DNA of 64,000 bases from assembly GCF_000282135.1 (NCBI RefSeq), contig NZ_AKJW01000068.1:1-64000 (forward strand), written 5' to 3'. This document shows, one piece after another, positions 27,925 to 39,405 of this stretch. The stretch is from Herbaspirillum sp. CF444 (GTDB lineage Bacteria > Pseudomonadota > Gammaproteobacteria > Burkholderiales > Burkholderiaceae_D). Both the position numbers and the translations under genes were made by a program. Numbering within the stretch: the stretch's first letter is position 1; the number at the start of each line of letters is the position of its first letter. The notes below the pieces were generated by a model. It made no database searches and had not been told where the DNA came from. It saw only the letters and a list, made by a program, of their open reading frames with translations.

Positions 27925-28929
27925 TTATTTCTCGCTGTCCAGATGCGCCATCGCGTAGGCGGCATAGCGATCGCCCGCTGCGGCGCCGGATGGAATGGCT
28001 TCTTCAATGCGGGTCAGATCCTGTGCGGTCAGCGTGAGCTTCAGTGCGCCGAGTGATTCCGCAAGACGTTCCGGGCGACGCGCGCCGACCAGCGGCACGA
28101 TGTCCTTGCCTTGCGCCAGCACCCAGGCGATGGCGACCTGCGCCGGCGTGGCTTGCTTGCCGGCGGCGACCGTACGCAGCACGTCGATCAGCGACAGGTT
28201 GTGCTTGAGGTTGTCGCCGGAAAAGCGCGGATTGGTGCTGCGGAAGTCGTTCGCCGCCAACTGGCGCGACGGATCCCAGTGGCCGCTGATCAGGCCGCGC
28301 GACAGCACGCCGTAGGCGGTGATGCCGATGCCCAGTTCGCGGCAGGTCGGCAGGATGTCTTTTTCGATGCCGCGCGAGATCAGCGAATATTCGATCTGCA
28401 GGTCGGCGATGGGATGCACGGCATGGGCGCGGCGCAGCGTCTCGGCGCCGACTTCCGAGAGACCGATGTGGCGCACGCGGCCTGCTTTGACTTCCTCCGC
28501 GATGGCGCCGACGGTTTCTTCGATCGGCACGTTGGGATCGAGGCGCGCAGGGCGGTAGATGTCGATGTGGTCGGCGCCGAGGCGGCGCAGCGTGTAGGCG
28601 AGGAAATTCTTGACCGCAGCCGGACGGTTGTCCATGCCGACCCAGTTGCCGCCGGCGTCGCGCATGGCGCCGAACTTCACGCTGATGAGCGCATTGGCGC
28701 GGTTGCTGCCGTTAGCACTGCGCAGCGCGTCGCGGATTAGCATCTCATTGTGGCCCATGCCATAGAAGTCGCCGGTGTCGAGCAGGGTGATGCCGGCTTC
28801 CAGCGCGGCGTGGATGGTGGCGATGCCGTCTTGCTCGTTGGCCGGGCCGTAGAGATCGGACATGCCCATGCAGCCCAGGCCGATGGCCGATGAGACGAGG
28901 CCGTTGCGGCCGAGTGTGCGGTTTTCCAT
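27925..28929 (-). CDS. Aldo/keto reductase
   Basis: A 334-residue NADPH-dependent oxidoreductase of the AKR superfamily. The start RTLGRNGLVSSAIGLGCMGMS, Asp-Tyr of LLDTGDFYGMGHNE and the lysine in ISVKFG fit the catalytic tetrad. At the usual histidine position the sequence reads YRPARLDP instead of a QHR-like motif, a variant seen in one AKR subgroup. AAGGAAAC precedes the ATG. It is divergent from a LysR gene, which probably controls it. The substrate is unknown. Confidence 0.9.
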   Translation of the reverse strand: MENRTLGRNGLVSSAIGLGCMGMSDLYGPANEQDGIATIHAALEAGITLLDTGDFYGMGHNEMLIRDALRSANGSNRANALISVKFGAMRDAGGNWVGMDNRPAAVKNFLAYTLRRLGADHIDIYRPARLDPNVPIEETVGAIAEEVKAGRVRHIGLSEVGAETLRRAHAVHPIADLQIEYSLISRGIEKDILPTCRELGIGITAYGVLSRGLISGHWDPSRQLAANDFRSTNPRFSGDNLKHNLSLIDVLRTVAAGKQATPAQVAIAWVLAQGKDIVPLVGARRPERLAESLGALKLTLTAQDLTRIEEAIPSGAAAGDRYAAYAMAHLDSEK

Positions 28930-29011
28930 GATGTTTCCTTCCAGTCAATCAGTGATGCGCTTGCCTGGCGGGAGTGCCCGAGCGCTTGGATCGTATTATT
29001 GGGCTTATCTG

Positions 29012-29053
29012 TTTTCGAATAAATGGCGTTAAAATGATTTCTTTGTTCGAAAA
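29012..29053. promoter_or_regulatory. Inverted repeat in the AKR/LysR intergenic region
   Basis: TTTTCGAA (29012-29019) is matched by TTCGAAAA (29046-29053), 26 bases apart, just upstream of the LysR ATG at 29069. Spaced AT-rich half-sites in a divergent promoter are typical of LysR regulators. Confidence 0.5.
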
Positions 29054-29068
29054 TCGATAATTATTAAA

Positions 29069-29956
29069 ATGGACCGACTCCAGGCAATGGAAGTGTTCGT
29101 GCGCGTCGCCGAACTGGGCAGTTTCAGCAAGACCGCCGAGCAGATGGGTTTGCCGGCGGCGACCGTGACCAACGCGATCCAGGCTGTGGAGAAGCGCGTC
29201 GGCGTGCGCCTGCTGCAACGGACCACGCGCAAGGTCGCGCTGACCGACGACGGCGCTGCCTATCTGGAGCGCTGCCAGCGCCTGCTGGCGGAATTCCAGG
29301 ACGTGGAAAACCTGTTCGACCGTGAACAGCCCCAGGGCGTTGTCCGTGTGGACTTGCCGGAGCGATTGGCGCACAAGGTGGTGATTCCGCAATTGCCGGC
29401 GTTCTTTGCCCGTTATCCGGATATCCGCGTGAAGCTCAACGCCAGCGACCGCTTCGTCGATCTGGTCGGCGAGGGCGTCGATTGCGTGGTGCGTGTCGGC
29501 ATCCTCAGCGACTCCACGCTGATCGCGCGCAGCATCGGCGCGATGGAGCAGATCACCTACGCGTCCAAAGAATATCTGGACCGCCACGGCCGTCCGCGCA
29601 CCTTGGCGGAGCTGGAGAAGCACGTGATGATCAATTATTTTTCCAGTCGTACCGGCCGCGATTTGCCGTGGGAGTACATGCAGAACGGCGAGCTCAAGAC
29701 GCTCAAGCTGCCTGGCCAGGTGTCGGTGGCCAGCTCGGAGGCCTATATGGCGTGCTGTCTGGCGGGGCTGGGCATCGTGCAGGCGCCGCGCTTCGGCGTG
29801 GAAGATTTGCTGGAGCAGGGCGTGCTGGAAGAAGTGCTGCCGGCGTTCAAGCCGCCGCCGTTGCCGGTGTCGATCGTATATTCGCACAACCGGCATCTGT
29901 CGCCGCGCGTGCGGGCTTTCGTCGATTGGCTGGCGGAAATACTGGAAATACGCTGA
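29069..29956 (+). CDS. LysR family transcriptional regulator
   Basis: A 295-residue regulator with an N-terminal winged helix-turn-helix (GSFSKTAEQMGLPAATVTNAI, about residues 17-37) and a LysR substrate-binding domain from about residue 90. It starts MDRLQAMEVFVRVAELGSF, the common start of the subgroup that controls oxidoreductases. It is divergent from the aldo/keto reductase, which is its likely target. A MITE-like element begins 35 bases after its stop codon. The inducer is unknown. Confidence 0.9.
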   Translation: MDRLQAMEVFVRVAELGSFSKTAEQMGLPAATVTNAIQAVEKRVGVRLLQRTTRKVALTDDGAAYLERCQRLLAEFQDVENLFDREQPQGVVRVDLPERLAHKVVIPQLPAFFARYPDIRVKLNASDRFVDLVGEGVDCVVRVGILSDSTLIARSIGAMEQITYASKEYLDRHGRPRTLAELEKHVMINYFSSRTGRDLPWEYMQNGELKTLKLPGQVSVASSEAYMACCLAGLGIVQAPRFGVEDLLEQGVLEEVLPAFKPPPLPVSIVYSHNRHLSPRVRAFVDWLAEILEIR

Positions 29957-29990
29957 GCCTGTCCAGCGTCAAAGCAGAAGCAGCGCTTTC

Positions 29991-30157
29991 GCTAGTGTAC
30001 TGTCCCGTAAATTTGTAGCATGATAAAAGTGGTGAAATCGGGGCGAGACAAGGAAAAAAGCGCAGCAAGGCCGGGGCCTTGCGAGCATTTTTGACGCCGT
30101 ATTCGCCCCGATTTTCAACATCTTTTATGCTGCGAATTTACGGGACAGTACACTAGC
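29991..30157. mobile_element. 167-bp fold-back MITE-like element
   Basis: The first and last 23 bases are exact inverted repeats, starting GCTAGTGTACTGTCCCGTAA. Beyond them the two halves stay largely complementary to the centre, which is CAAGGCC-GG-GGCCTTG. It contains no gene. The ends are compatible with a duplicated CTAG or TA target. It lies between the convergent LysR and smr genes and its right end contains the smr stop codon. This is the structure of a non-autonomous miniature inverted-repeat element; as RNA it would form a long hairpin able to end transcription both ways. Confidence 0.75.
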
Positions 30158-30809
30158 CGGCGTTGGACGGCGTGCTCGATTGCAGCAGTACGACCAGTGC
30201 GCCCGAGCCGCCGTCGGCCGGACGCGCCTGGCAGAAGGCGATGACTTCATCCTTTTGCGACAGCCAGTTGCGGACTTTCTGTTTCAGCACCGGCTCTTTG
30301 TTGACCGAACCCAGCCCTTTGCCGTGGATGATGCGCACGCAGCGCTGGCCACGACGGCGCGCCTGGCGCAAGAATTCGCCGAGCGCTTCCCGCGCCTCGT
30401 CGCGACGCAGGCCGTGCAGGTCGAGCTGATTCTGGATCACCCAATGGCCGCGGCGCAGTTTGCTGAGCACGTCGCTGCCCACGCCGGGACGTGTGAAGCT
30501 CAGGTTCTCGTCGGTGTCGAGCAGGGTGTCGAAGGTGAATTCGTCGGACAGCGATTCCATCAGCGCGGCCTGTTCGTCGGCGATATGCTGGCGCGCAATC
30601 GGCAACGGTTGCGGCGGCATGAGGGGGGCTTTGTCGTTGTTGCGCAGCGGCGCTACGTTGCCGACGCTGTTGCGGAAGATGTCGGCCTCTTCGCGCAGGC
30701 GTTTTTCGTCGGCGATGCGTTGCCGTTCAGCGGCCAGGCGCGCTTCTTCCTGCGCCTTGAGATCCTTGCGCAACGACTTGAGCGCGGAAAAATCCTTGAT
30801 AGTCGCCAT
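30153..30809 (-). CDS. Smr-domain protein (MutS2 C-terminal-like)
   Basis: A 218-residue protein with a charged, coiled-coil-rich N-terminus (KDLKAQEEARLAAERQ) and a C-terminal Smr domain from about residue 125. The domain shows the LDLHG motif and the IHGKGLGS loop. Smr domains nick or bind nucleic acids; stand-alone forms such as E. coli SmrA/SmrB act in DNA transactions or cleave mRNA on stalled ribosomes. The TAG stop codon lies in the terminal repeat of the MITE-like element. It is upstream of nothing obvious and downstream of trxB on the same strand. Confidence 0.88.
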   Translation of the reverse strand: MATIKDFSALKSLRKDLKAQEEARLAAERQRIADEKRLREEADIFRNSVGNVAPLRNNDKAPLMPPQPLPIARQHIADEQAALMESLSDEFTFDTLLDTDENLSFTRPGVGSDVLSKLRRGHWVIQNQLDLHGLRRDEAREALGEFLRQARRRGQRCVRIIHGKGLGSVNKEPVLKQKVRNWLSQKDEVIAFCQARPADGGSGALVVLLQSSTPSNAG

Positions 30810-30880
30810 GATTCGCGAACCGGTGAGAGATGAACATGCCCTCCCGCGCTAAACAAGCCGGCGGGAGAGCACCATGGATG

Positions 30881-32181
<1,301 letters not shown>

Positions 32182-34512
32182 ATGACCAAAACCAGCCAAG
32201 CCTACACCCGTACCACCAAAGCCGCCGAAGCGCCGCCGCTGCCCAGCAGACTGGTGCGCCTGCTCTACGAAGCACGCTGGCTGGCGATGGCGACCCTGCT
32301 TGCTTACCTCGCCATCATCCTGCTGACTTATTCGCGCAACGATCCCGGCTGGTCGGTGGCCAACACCGTACCGCACCTGCACAATTGGGGCGGCCGCATC
32401 GGCGCCTGGCTGGCGGATTTGATGCTGTACATCTTCGGCATGTCGGCGTGGTGGTGGTGTGTGTTGCTGGCGCATTCCATCTGGCGCAGTTACCGGAAAC
32501 TGGCGAACCGCTTTCTGGTGCAAAAGCAGGCCGAGCCTGAGCATCACCAGGAAGGCCTGATCCGCGCCATCGGTTTTGTCTTCCTGCTGGCCGGCAGTCT
32601 CGGCATCGAATACATGCGCATGTATTCGATGAAAACGCCCATGCCGCGCGCGCCGGGCGGCGTGCTGGGCGAGATGATCGGCAGCGGGGCGCAATCGTCG
32701 CTGGGTTTTACCGGTGCGACCTTGTTGCTGCTGCTGTTGTTCGGACTCGGCTTCAGCCTGTTCTTCCATGTATCGTGGCTGGCCACGGTGGAGCGTATCG
32801 GCGGGGTCATCGAGGACGGTATTTTCTGGGTCAGGAATTTTTACTCTGCGCGCGAAGACCGCAAGGTCGGCCACGTTGCGGCCGTCAAGCGCGAAGAAGT
32901 GGTGGTGCAGGAACGCGCCAAGATCGTCGAAGCGCCGCCGATCCGCATTGAGCCGCAAGTCGTGGCCGTGCCGAAATCGGAGCGCATCGAGAAGGAACGC
33001 CAGACCAGCCTGTTCCAGGACATCGACTCCAGCCTGCCGCCGCTGTCGCTGCTCGATGAAGCGCCGCCGGCGCAGCAGACGGTCACGGTCGAGACGCTGG
33101 AATTCACCAGCCGCCTGATCGAGAAGAAGCTTTCCGACTTCGGCGTCGAAGTGAAGGTGGTCGCGGCCTACCCCGGCCCGGTGATCACGCGTTACGAAAT
33201 CGAACCGGCCACCGGCGTCAAAGGCAGCCAGATCGTCGGCCTGGCGCGCGACCTGGCGCGTTCGCTGTCGCTGACATCGATCCGCGTGGTGGAAGTCATC
33301 CAGGGCAAAAATTTCATGGGTCTGGAACTGCCTAACCCCAAGCGCCAGATCGTGCGCCTGACCGAGATTCTCGGCTCCAAGGTTTATAACGACAGCCATT
33401 CCAGCCTGACGGTGGCGCTCGGCAAAGACATCGCCGGCAATCCGGTAGTGGCCGACCTCGCCAAGATGCCGCACTTGCTGGTGGCCGGCACCACGGGTTC
33501 CGGCAAATCGGTCGGCATCAACGCCACCATCCTGTCGCTGCTGTACAAATCGACGCCGAAACAGGTGCGTCTGATCCTGATCGATCCGAAGATGCTGGAG
33601 CTGTCGATCTACGAAGGCATCCCGCATCTGCTGGCACCGGTCGTGACCGACATGCGCCAGGCCGGACATGCGCTGAACTGGGCCGTGGCCGAGATGGAGC
33701 GCCGCTACAAGCGCATGTCCAAGCTGGGCGTGCGCAACCTGGCCGGCTACAACCAGAAGATCGCCGACGCCGACAAGCGCGGCGAGAAGATCCCGAATCC
33801 GTTCAGCCTGACGCCGGACGCGCCGGAACCGCTGGAGCAGCTCGAAACCATCGTCATCATCATCGACGAACTGGCCGACCTGATGATGGTGGTCGGCAAG
33901 AAGGTGGAAGAACTGATCGCCCGTATCGCGCAAAAGGCGCGTGCCGCCGGCATCCATCTGATCCTCGCGACCCAGCGTCCTTCGGTCGACGTCATCACCG
34001 GCCTGATCAAGGCCAACGTGCCGACGCGGATTGCCTTCCAGGTCAGCAGCAAGATCGACTCGCGCACGATTCTCGACCAGATGGGCGCGGAAGCGCTGCT
34101 CGGCATGGGCGACATGCTGTACATGCCGCCCGGCACCGGTTTGCCGATCCGCGTGCATGGCGCCTTCGTTTCCGATGAAGAAGTCCATCGCGTGGTCGAC
34201 CATCTGAAAGCGCAGGGGGAACCGAATTACATCGAGGGCATCCTAGAAGGAGGCGTGGCCGACGATGCCGAAGGGGCAATCGGCGGTGGCGCTGCGGGCG
34301 GCAGTGAAGGCGATGAGCTCTACGATCAGGCTGTTGCTGTCGTGCTGAAAAATCGCCGGGCCTCGATTTCTCTGGTGCAACGTCATTTGCGCATCGGCTA
34401 CAACCGCGCGGCGCGTCTGCTGGAGCAGATGGAGCAGAGCGGTCTGGTGTCGACCATGCAATCGAACGGCAACCGGGAAATCCTCGTGCCGGCAGGAAAT
34501 ACCTCGGAATAA
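32182..34512 (+). CDS. ftsK: DNA translocase FtsK
   Basis: A septum-located DNA pump that moves the chromosome terminus and activates XerCD recombination during division. The 776-residue protein has four to five N-terminal membrane helices in about residues 25-200, a linker with no strong conservation, then the motor with Walker A ([10 protein letters not shown]), Walker B ([13 protein letters not shown]) and a C-terminal gamma winged-helix domain ([35 protein letters not shown]) that reads KOPS. The short linker makes it a compact form. lolA follows after three bases. Confidence 0.96.
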   Translation: MTKTSQAYTRTTKAAEAPPLPSRLVRLLYEARWLAMATLLAYLAIILLTYSRNDPGWSVANTVPHLHNWGGRIGAWLADLMLYIFGMSAWWWCVLLAHSIWRSYRKLANRFLVQKQAEPEHHQEGLIRAIGFVFLLAGSLGIEYMRMYSMKTPMPRAPGGVLGEMIGSGAQSSLGFTGATLLLLLLFGLGFSLFFHVSWLATVERIGGVIEDGIFWVRNFYSAREDRKVGHVAAVKREEVVVQERAKIVEAPPIRIEPQVVAVPKSERIEKERQTSLFQDIDSSLPPLSLLDEAPPAQQTVTVETLEFTSRLIEKKLSDFGVEVKVVAAYPGPVITRYEIEPATGVKGSQIVGLARDLARSLSLTSIRVVEVIQGKNFMGLELPNPKRQIVRLTEILGSKVYNDSHSSLTVALGKDIAGNPVVADLAKMPHLLVAGTTGSGKSVGINATILSLLYKSTPKQVRLILIDPKMLELSIYEGIPHLLAPVVTDMRQAGHALNWAVAEMERRYKRMSKLGVRNLAGYNQKIADADKRGEKIPNPFSLTPDAPEPLEQLETIVIIIDELADLMMVVGKKVEELIARIAQKARAAGIHLILATQRPSVDVITGLIKANVPTRIAFQVSSKIDSRTILDQMGAEALLGMGDMLYMPPGTGLPIRVHGAFVSDEEVHRVVDHLKAQGEPNYIEGILEGGVADDAEGAIGGGAAGGSEGDELYDQAVAVVLKNRRASISLVQRHLRIGYNRAARLLEQMEQSGLVSTMQSNGNREILVPAGNTSE

Positions 34513-34515
34513 TCC

Positions 34516-35199
34516 ATGCAAAGAAAAATACCAGCAATGCAAGTAAAACCGGCATTACCTCGTCTCAACAAATGGCCTCTTGCCCTCTCTGCATTGGGTT
34601 TGAGCGCGGCGCTGTTTTCCGCACAGGCTTCGGCCAGTGCGCTGGAGCAGTTCAAGCAATTCGTGGCGTCGACGCAATCGGCCAAAGGCCAGTTCGTGCA
34701 GCGTCTGGTCAAGACCGACAGCGGCACCGTCAAGGTCTCCAACACGTCCAGCGGCACCTTCGTGTTTTCGCGGCCGGGAAAATTCATCTGGACCTATCAG
34801 AAGCCGTATGAGCAAGTCTTGCAGGCCGACGGCGACAAGCTGTTCATCTACGACAAGGATCTGAATCAGGTCACCACCAAGAAGCTGGGCAACGCGCTGG
34901 GTTCGTCGCCTGCCGCGATCCTGTTCGGCAGCAACGACCTGGAAAAGAATTTCACGCTGAAAGAAGGCGGCGCCAAGGATGGCATGGAATGGCTGGAAGC
35001 CACGCCCAAGAGCAAGGATACGACCTTCGATCGTATCGGCATCGGTTTGAAGGACGGCGTGCCGCAAGCGATGGAGCTGCGCGATTCGTTCGGTCAGACT
35101 TCGCTGCTGTCGTTCACGAACTTTGAAAAGAACCCGCCGCTGAAGGCCACCAGTTTTACTTTCGTCGTGCCCAAGGGCGCCGACGTGTTCAACAACTGA
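34516..35199 (+). CDS. lolA: Outer-membrane lipoprotein carrier protein LolA
   Basis: A periplasmic chaperone that carries lipoproteins from LolCDE to LolB at the outer membrane. The 227-residue precursor has a signal peptide ending near [10 protein letters not shown]; the mature start is [21 protein letters not shown], and the core has [25 protein letters not shown]. The ATG at 34516 is three bases after the ftsK stop; a second ATG at 34537 is possible. Operon with ftsK is common in proteobacteria. Confidence 0.95.
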   Translation: MQRKIPAMQVKPALPRLNKWPLALSALGLSAALFSAQASASALEQFKQFVASTQSAKGQFVQRLVKTDSGTVKVSNTSSGTFVFSRPGKFIWTYQKPYEQVLQADGDKLFIYDKDLNQVTTKKLGNALGSSPAAILFGSNDLEKNFTLKEGGAKDGMEWLEATPKSKDTTFDRIGIGLKDGVPQAMELRDSFGQTSLLSFTNFEKNPPLKATSFTFVVPKGADVFNN

Positions 35200-35217
35200 T
35201 CAGGTCGGGTTGCTGTC

Positions 35218-35553
35218 TCAGGTCGACATCTTGAGCATGTCGATCTTGCCTTCCACGTCGCGCCATTGCTCGTGACCGGGCATCGGCGCCTGCGCCTGGG
35301 TAATCGGTTTCCAGCCCGGATGCCTGGACAGTTTGGCGTTCAGGTCGGTGAAATGCTTCAGCGCTTCGGGCAGGTCGGTTTCGTTGTAGATCGCGCCGAC
35401 CGGGCATTCCGGCACGCACATCGAGCAATCGATGCAGCCGTCCGGATCGATCGCCAGGAAGTTCGGTCCTTCGACGAAACAATCCATTGGGCAGACGCTG
35501 ACGCAGTCGGTGTATTTGCAGGCGATGCAGGAATCGGTGACAACAAAAGGCAT
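35218..35553 (-). CDS. fdxA: Seven-iron ferredoxin FdxA
   Basis: A small electron carrier with one [3Fe-4S] and one [4Fe-4S] cluster. The 111-residue protein starts MPFVVTDSCIACKYTDCVSV and holds the cysteine pattern of Azotobacter-type ferredoxin I, including CIDCSMCVPECPVGAIY. The ATG at 35553 starts the conserved sequence; the frame is open to 35634 without it. It is convergent with lolA and divergent from rarA. The redox partner cannot be told from here. Confidence 0.94.
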   Translation of the reverse strand: MPFVVTDSCIACKYTDCVSVCPMDCFVEGPNFLAIDPDGCIDCSMCVPECPVGAIYNETDLPEALKHFTDLNAKLSRHPGWKPITQAQAPMPGHEQWRDVEGKIDMLKMST

Positions 35554-35746
35554 GAGCAGAAACGCCCTGAGGCGTGAAGTGATGTAAGCAGAATGGCAAG
35601 TCCGGGGCAGGGAATCGGTCTTGAATCGACTCATACCTGGGGAACCCGGCAGGATTCTAGCATCTGAGCCGATGTGCTGCTGTCGGATCGGGTAGACTAG
35701 CGGTCCTGCAATCCGTCCAATCTTAACTCTCCATTTTTACAACCGC

Positions 35747-37042
35747 ATGAATTCTGCGCCGTTAGCCGAACGTCTCCGCCCGCACTCCTTTGACGATGTC
35801 ATCGGCCAGCAGCATCTGCTCGGCGCGGGCAAGCCGCTGCGCGTGGCGTTTGAATCGGGCGAGCCGCATTCGATGATCCTGTGGGGGCCGCCGGGCGTCG
35901 GCAAGACCACGCTGGCGCGCATCATGGCGGACAGTTTCAATGCCGAATTCATCGCCTTGTCGGCGGTGCTGTCGGGCGTCAAGGACATCCGCGAAGCGGT
36001 GGAGCGCGCGCAATTCATCCGCGCCAATTCCGGTCGCCGCACGATCCTGTTCGTCGACGAAGTCCATCGCTTCAACAAGAGCCAGCAGGACGCCTTCCTG
36101 CCGCACGTGGAAAGCGGCTTGTTCACTTTCATCGGCGCGACGACTGAAAATCCTTCCTTCGAAGTCAACGGCGCGTTGTTGTCGCGCGCGGCCGTCTACG
36201 TGCTCAAGTCGCTGACTGAAGATGACCTCGGCGCGCTGATCGATCGCGCCTGCCGCGAAGAACTCGACGGCCTGCAATTCGAGCCGGAAGCGAAGGAAAT
36301 GCTGATCGCCAGCGCCGACGGCGACGGCCGCAAGCTGCTCAACAATCTCGAAATCGTGGCGCGCGCGGCGCAGGCGAAGCACGTCGCCATCGTCGGCTCC
36401 GAAGTGCTGGCCGAATGCCTGGGCGACGCCCTGCGCCGTTTCGACAAGGGCGGCGATGCCTTCTATGATCAGATCTCCGCGCTGCATAAATCGGTGCGCG
36501 GCTCCAGTCCCGACGGCGCCTTGTACTGGTTGACGCGCATGCTCGACGGCGGCACCGATCCGCGCTATCTGGCGCGCCGCATCGTGCGCATGGCGTGGGA
36601 AGACATCGGCCTGGCCGATCCGCGCGCCATGACGATCGCCAACGACGCAGCCGCTACTTATGAACGCCTCGGCTCGCCGGAAGGCGAGCTGGCGCTGGCG
36701 CAGGCGGTGATCTATCTGGCGATTGCAGCCAAGAGCAATGCCGGTTACATGGCGTACAACCAGGCGCGCGCTTTCGTCGCCAAGGACAAGTCGCGCGGCG
36801 TCCCGGAACATCTGCGCAATGCGCCGACCAAGTTGATGAAGGAACTGGGTTACGGCAAGCTGTATCGCTATGCCCATGATGAGCCCGAAGGATATGCAGC
36901 GGGAGAAACCTATCTGCCGGACGGCATGCCCGATCCGCACTGGTACCAGCCGGTGCCGCGCGGCCTTGAGGCCAAGATCGGCGACAAGATGGCGCATCTG
37001 CGCGATCTGGATCGTGAATACAAGAAAAATAACAAAGGATAG
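35747..37042 (+). CDS. rarA: Replication-associated recombination protein A
   Basis: An AAA+ ATPase (RarA/MgsA, related to WRNIP1) that acts at stalled replication forks. The 431-residue protein has Walker A (WGPPGVGKTT), Walker B with sensor (LFVDEVHRFNKSQQD), the IGATTENPSFEVNGALLSR segment and a C-terminal tetramerisation domain. It is followed by a paired REP repeat. It is often next to lolA, ftsK and serS in gammaproteobacteria too, and here the same group is present with fdxA and a membrane-protein gene inserted. Confidence 0.96.
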   Translation: MNSAPLAERLRPHSFDDVIGQQHLLGAGKPLRVAFESGEPHSMILWGPPGVGKTTLARIMADSFNAEFIALSAVLSGVKDIREAVERAQFIRANSGRRTILFVDEVHRFNKSQQDAFLPHVESGLFTFIGATTENPSFEVNGALLSRAAVYVLKSLTEDDLGALIDRACREELDGLQFEPEAKEMLIASADGDGRKLLNNLEIVARAAQAKHVAIVGSEVLAECLGDALRRFDKGGDAFYDQISALHKSVRGSSPDGALYWLTRMLDGGTDPRYLARRIVRMAWEDIGLADPRAMTIANDAAATYERLGSPEGELALAQAVIYLAIAAKSNAGYMAYNQARAFVAKDKSRGVPEHLRNAPTKLMKELGYGKLYRYAHDEPEGYAAGETYLPDGMPDPHWYQPVPRGLEAKIGDKMAHLRDLDREYKKNNKG

Positions 37043-37112
37043 AACCGGATCTAAGCAGTAACGCCGTTCAGTAGAACCGAAAAATGTTCGCATTCATTAC
37101 GGATGCTAAAAC

Positions 37113-37192
37113 TGTCGTCCTGACGAAAGTCAGGACCCAGCGTCGTATGGGCGGTCCTCACGACACTGGGTCCCAGCGTTCGCTGGGACGAC
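37113..37192. repeat. REP/BIME-like paired hairpin repeat
   Basis: Two perfect hairpins face one another: GTCCTGACGAAAGTCAGGAC and GTCCCAGCGTTCGCTGGGAC, separated by about 30 bases. Same unit as at 124-213 and 2297-2326. It lies between the convergent rarA and membrane-protein genes. Confidence 0.75.
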
Positions 37193-37211
37193 AGCAGTGG
37201 CAATAACGGTG

Positions 37212-39306
<2,095 letters not shown>

Positions 39307-39344
39307 GCATCGCAGGCAGGCATTGGCAACAAGCCGCCGCGATG

Positions 39345-39381
39345 AAAAAAGGCTGACGATTCAACATCGTCAGCCTTTTTT
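39345..39381. terminator. Bidirectional terminator between serS and the EAL-GGDEF gene
   Basis: A 16-base stem (AAAAAAGGCTGACGAT with ATCGTCAGCCTTTTTT) around a five-base loop serves both convergent genes. Confidence 0.9.
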
Positions 39382-39405
39382 ATGTCCGATCAGGTTTGTT
39401 ATCGT

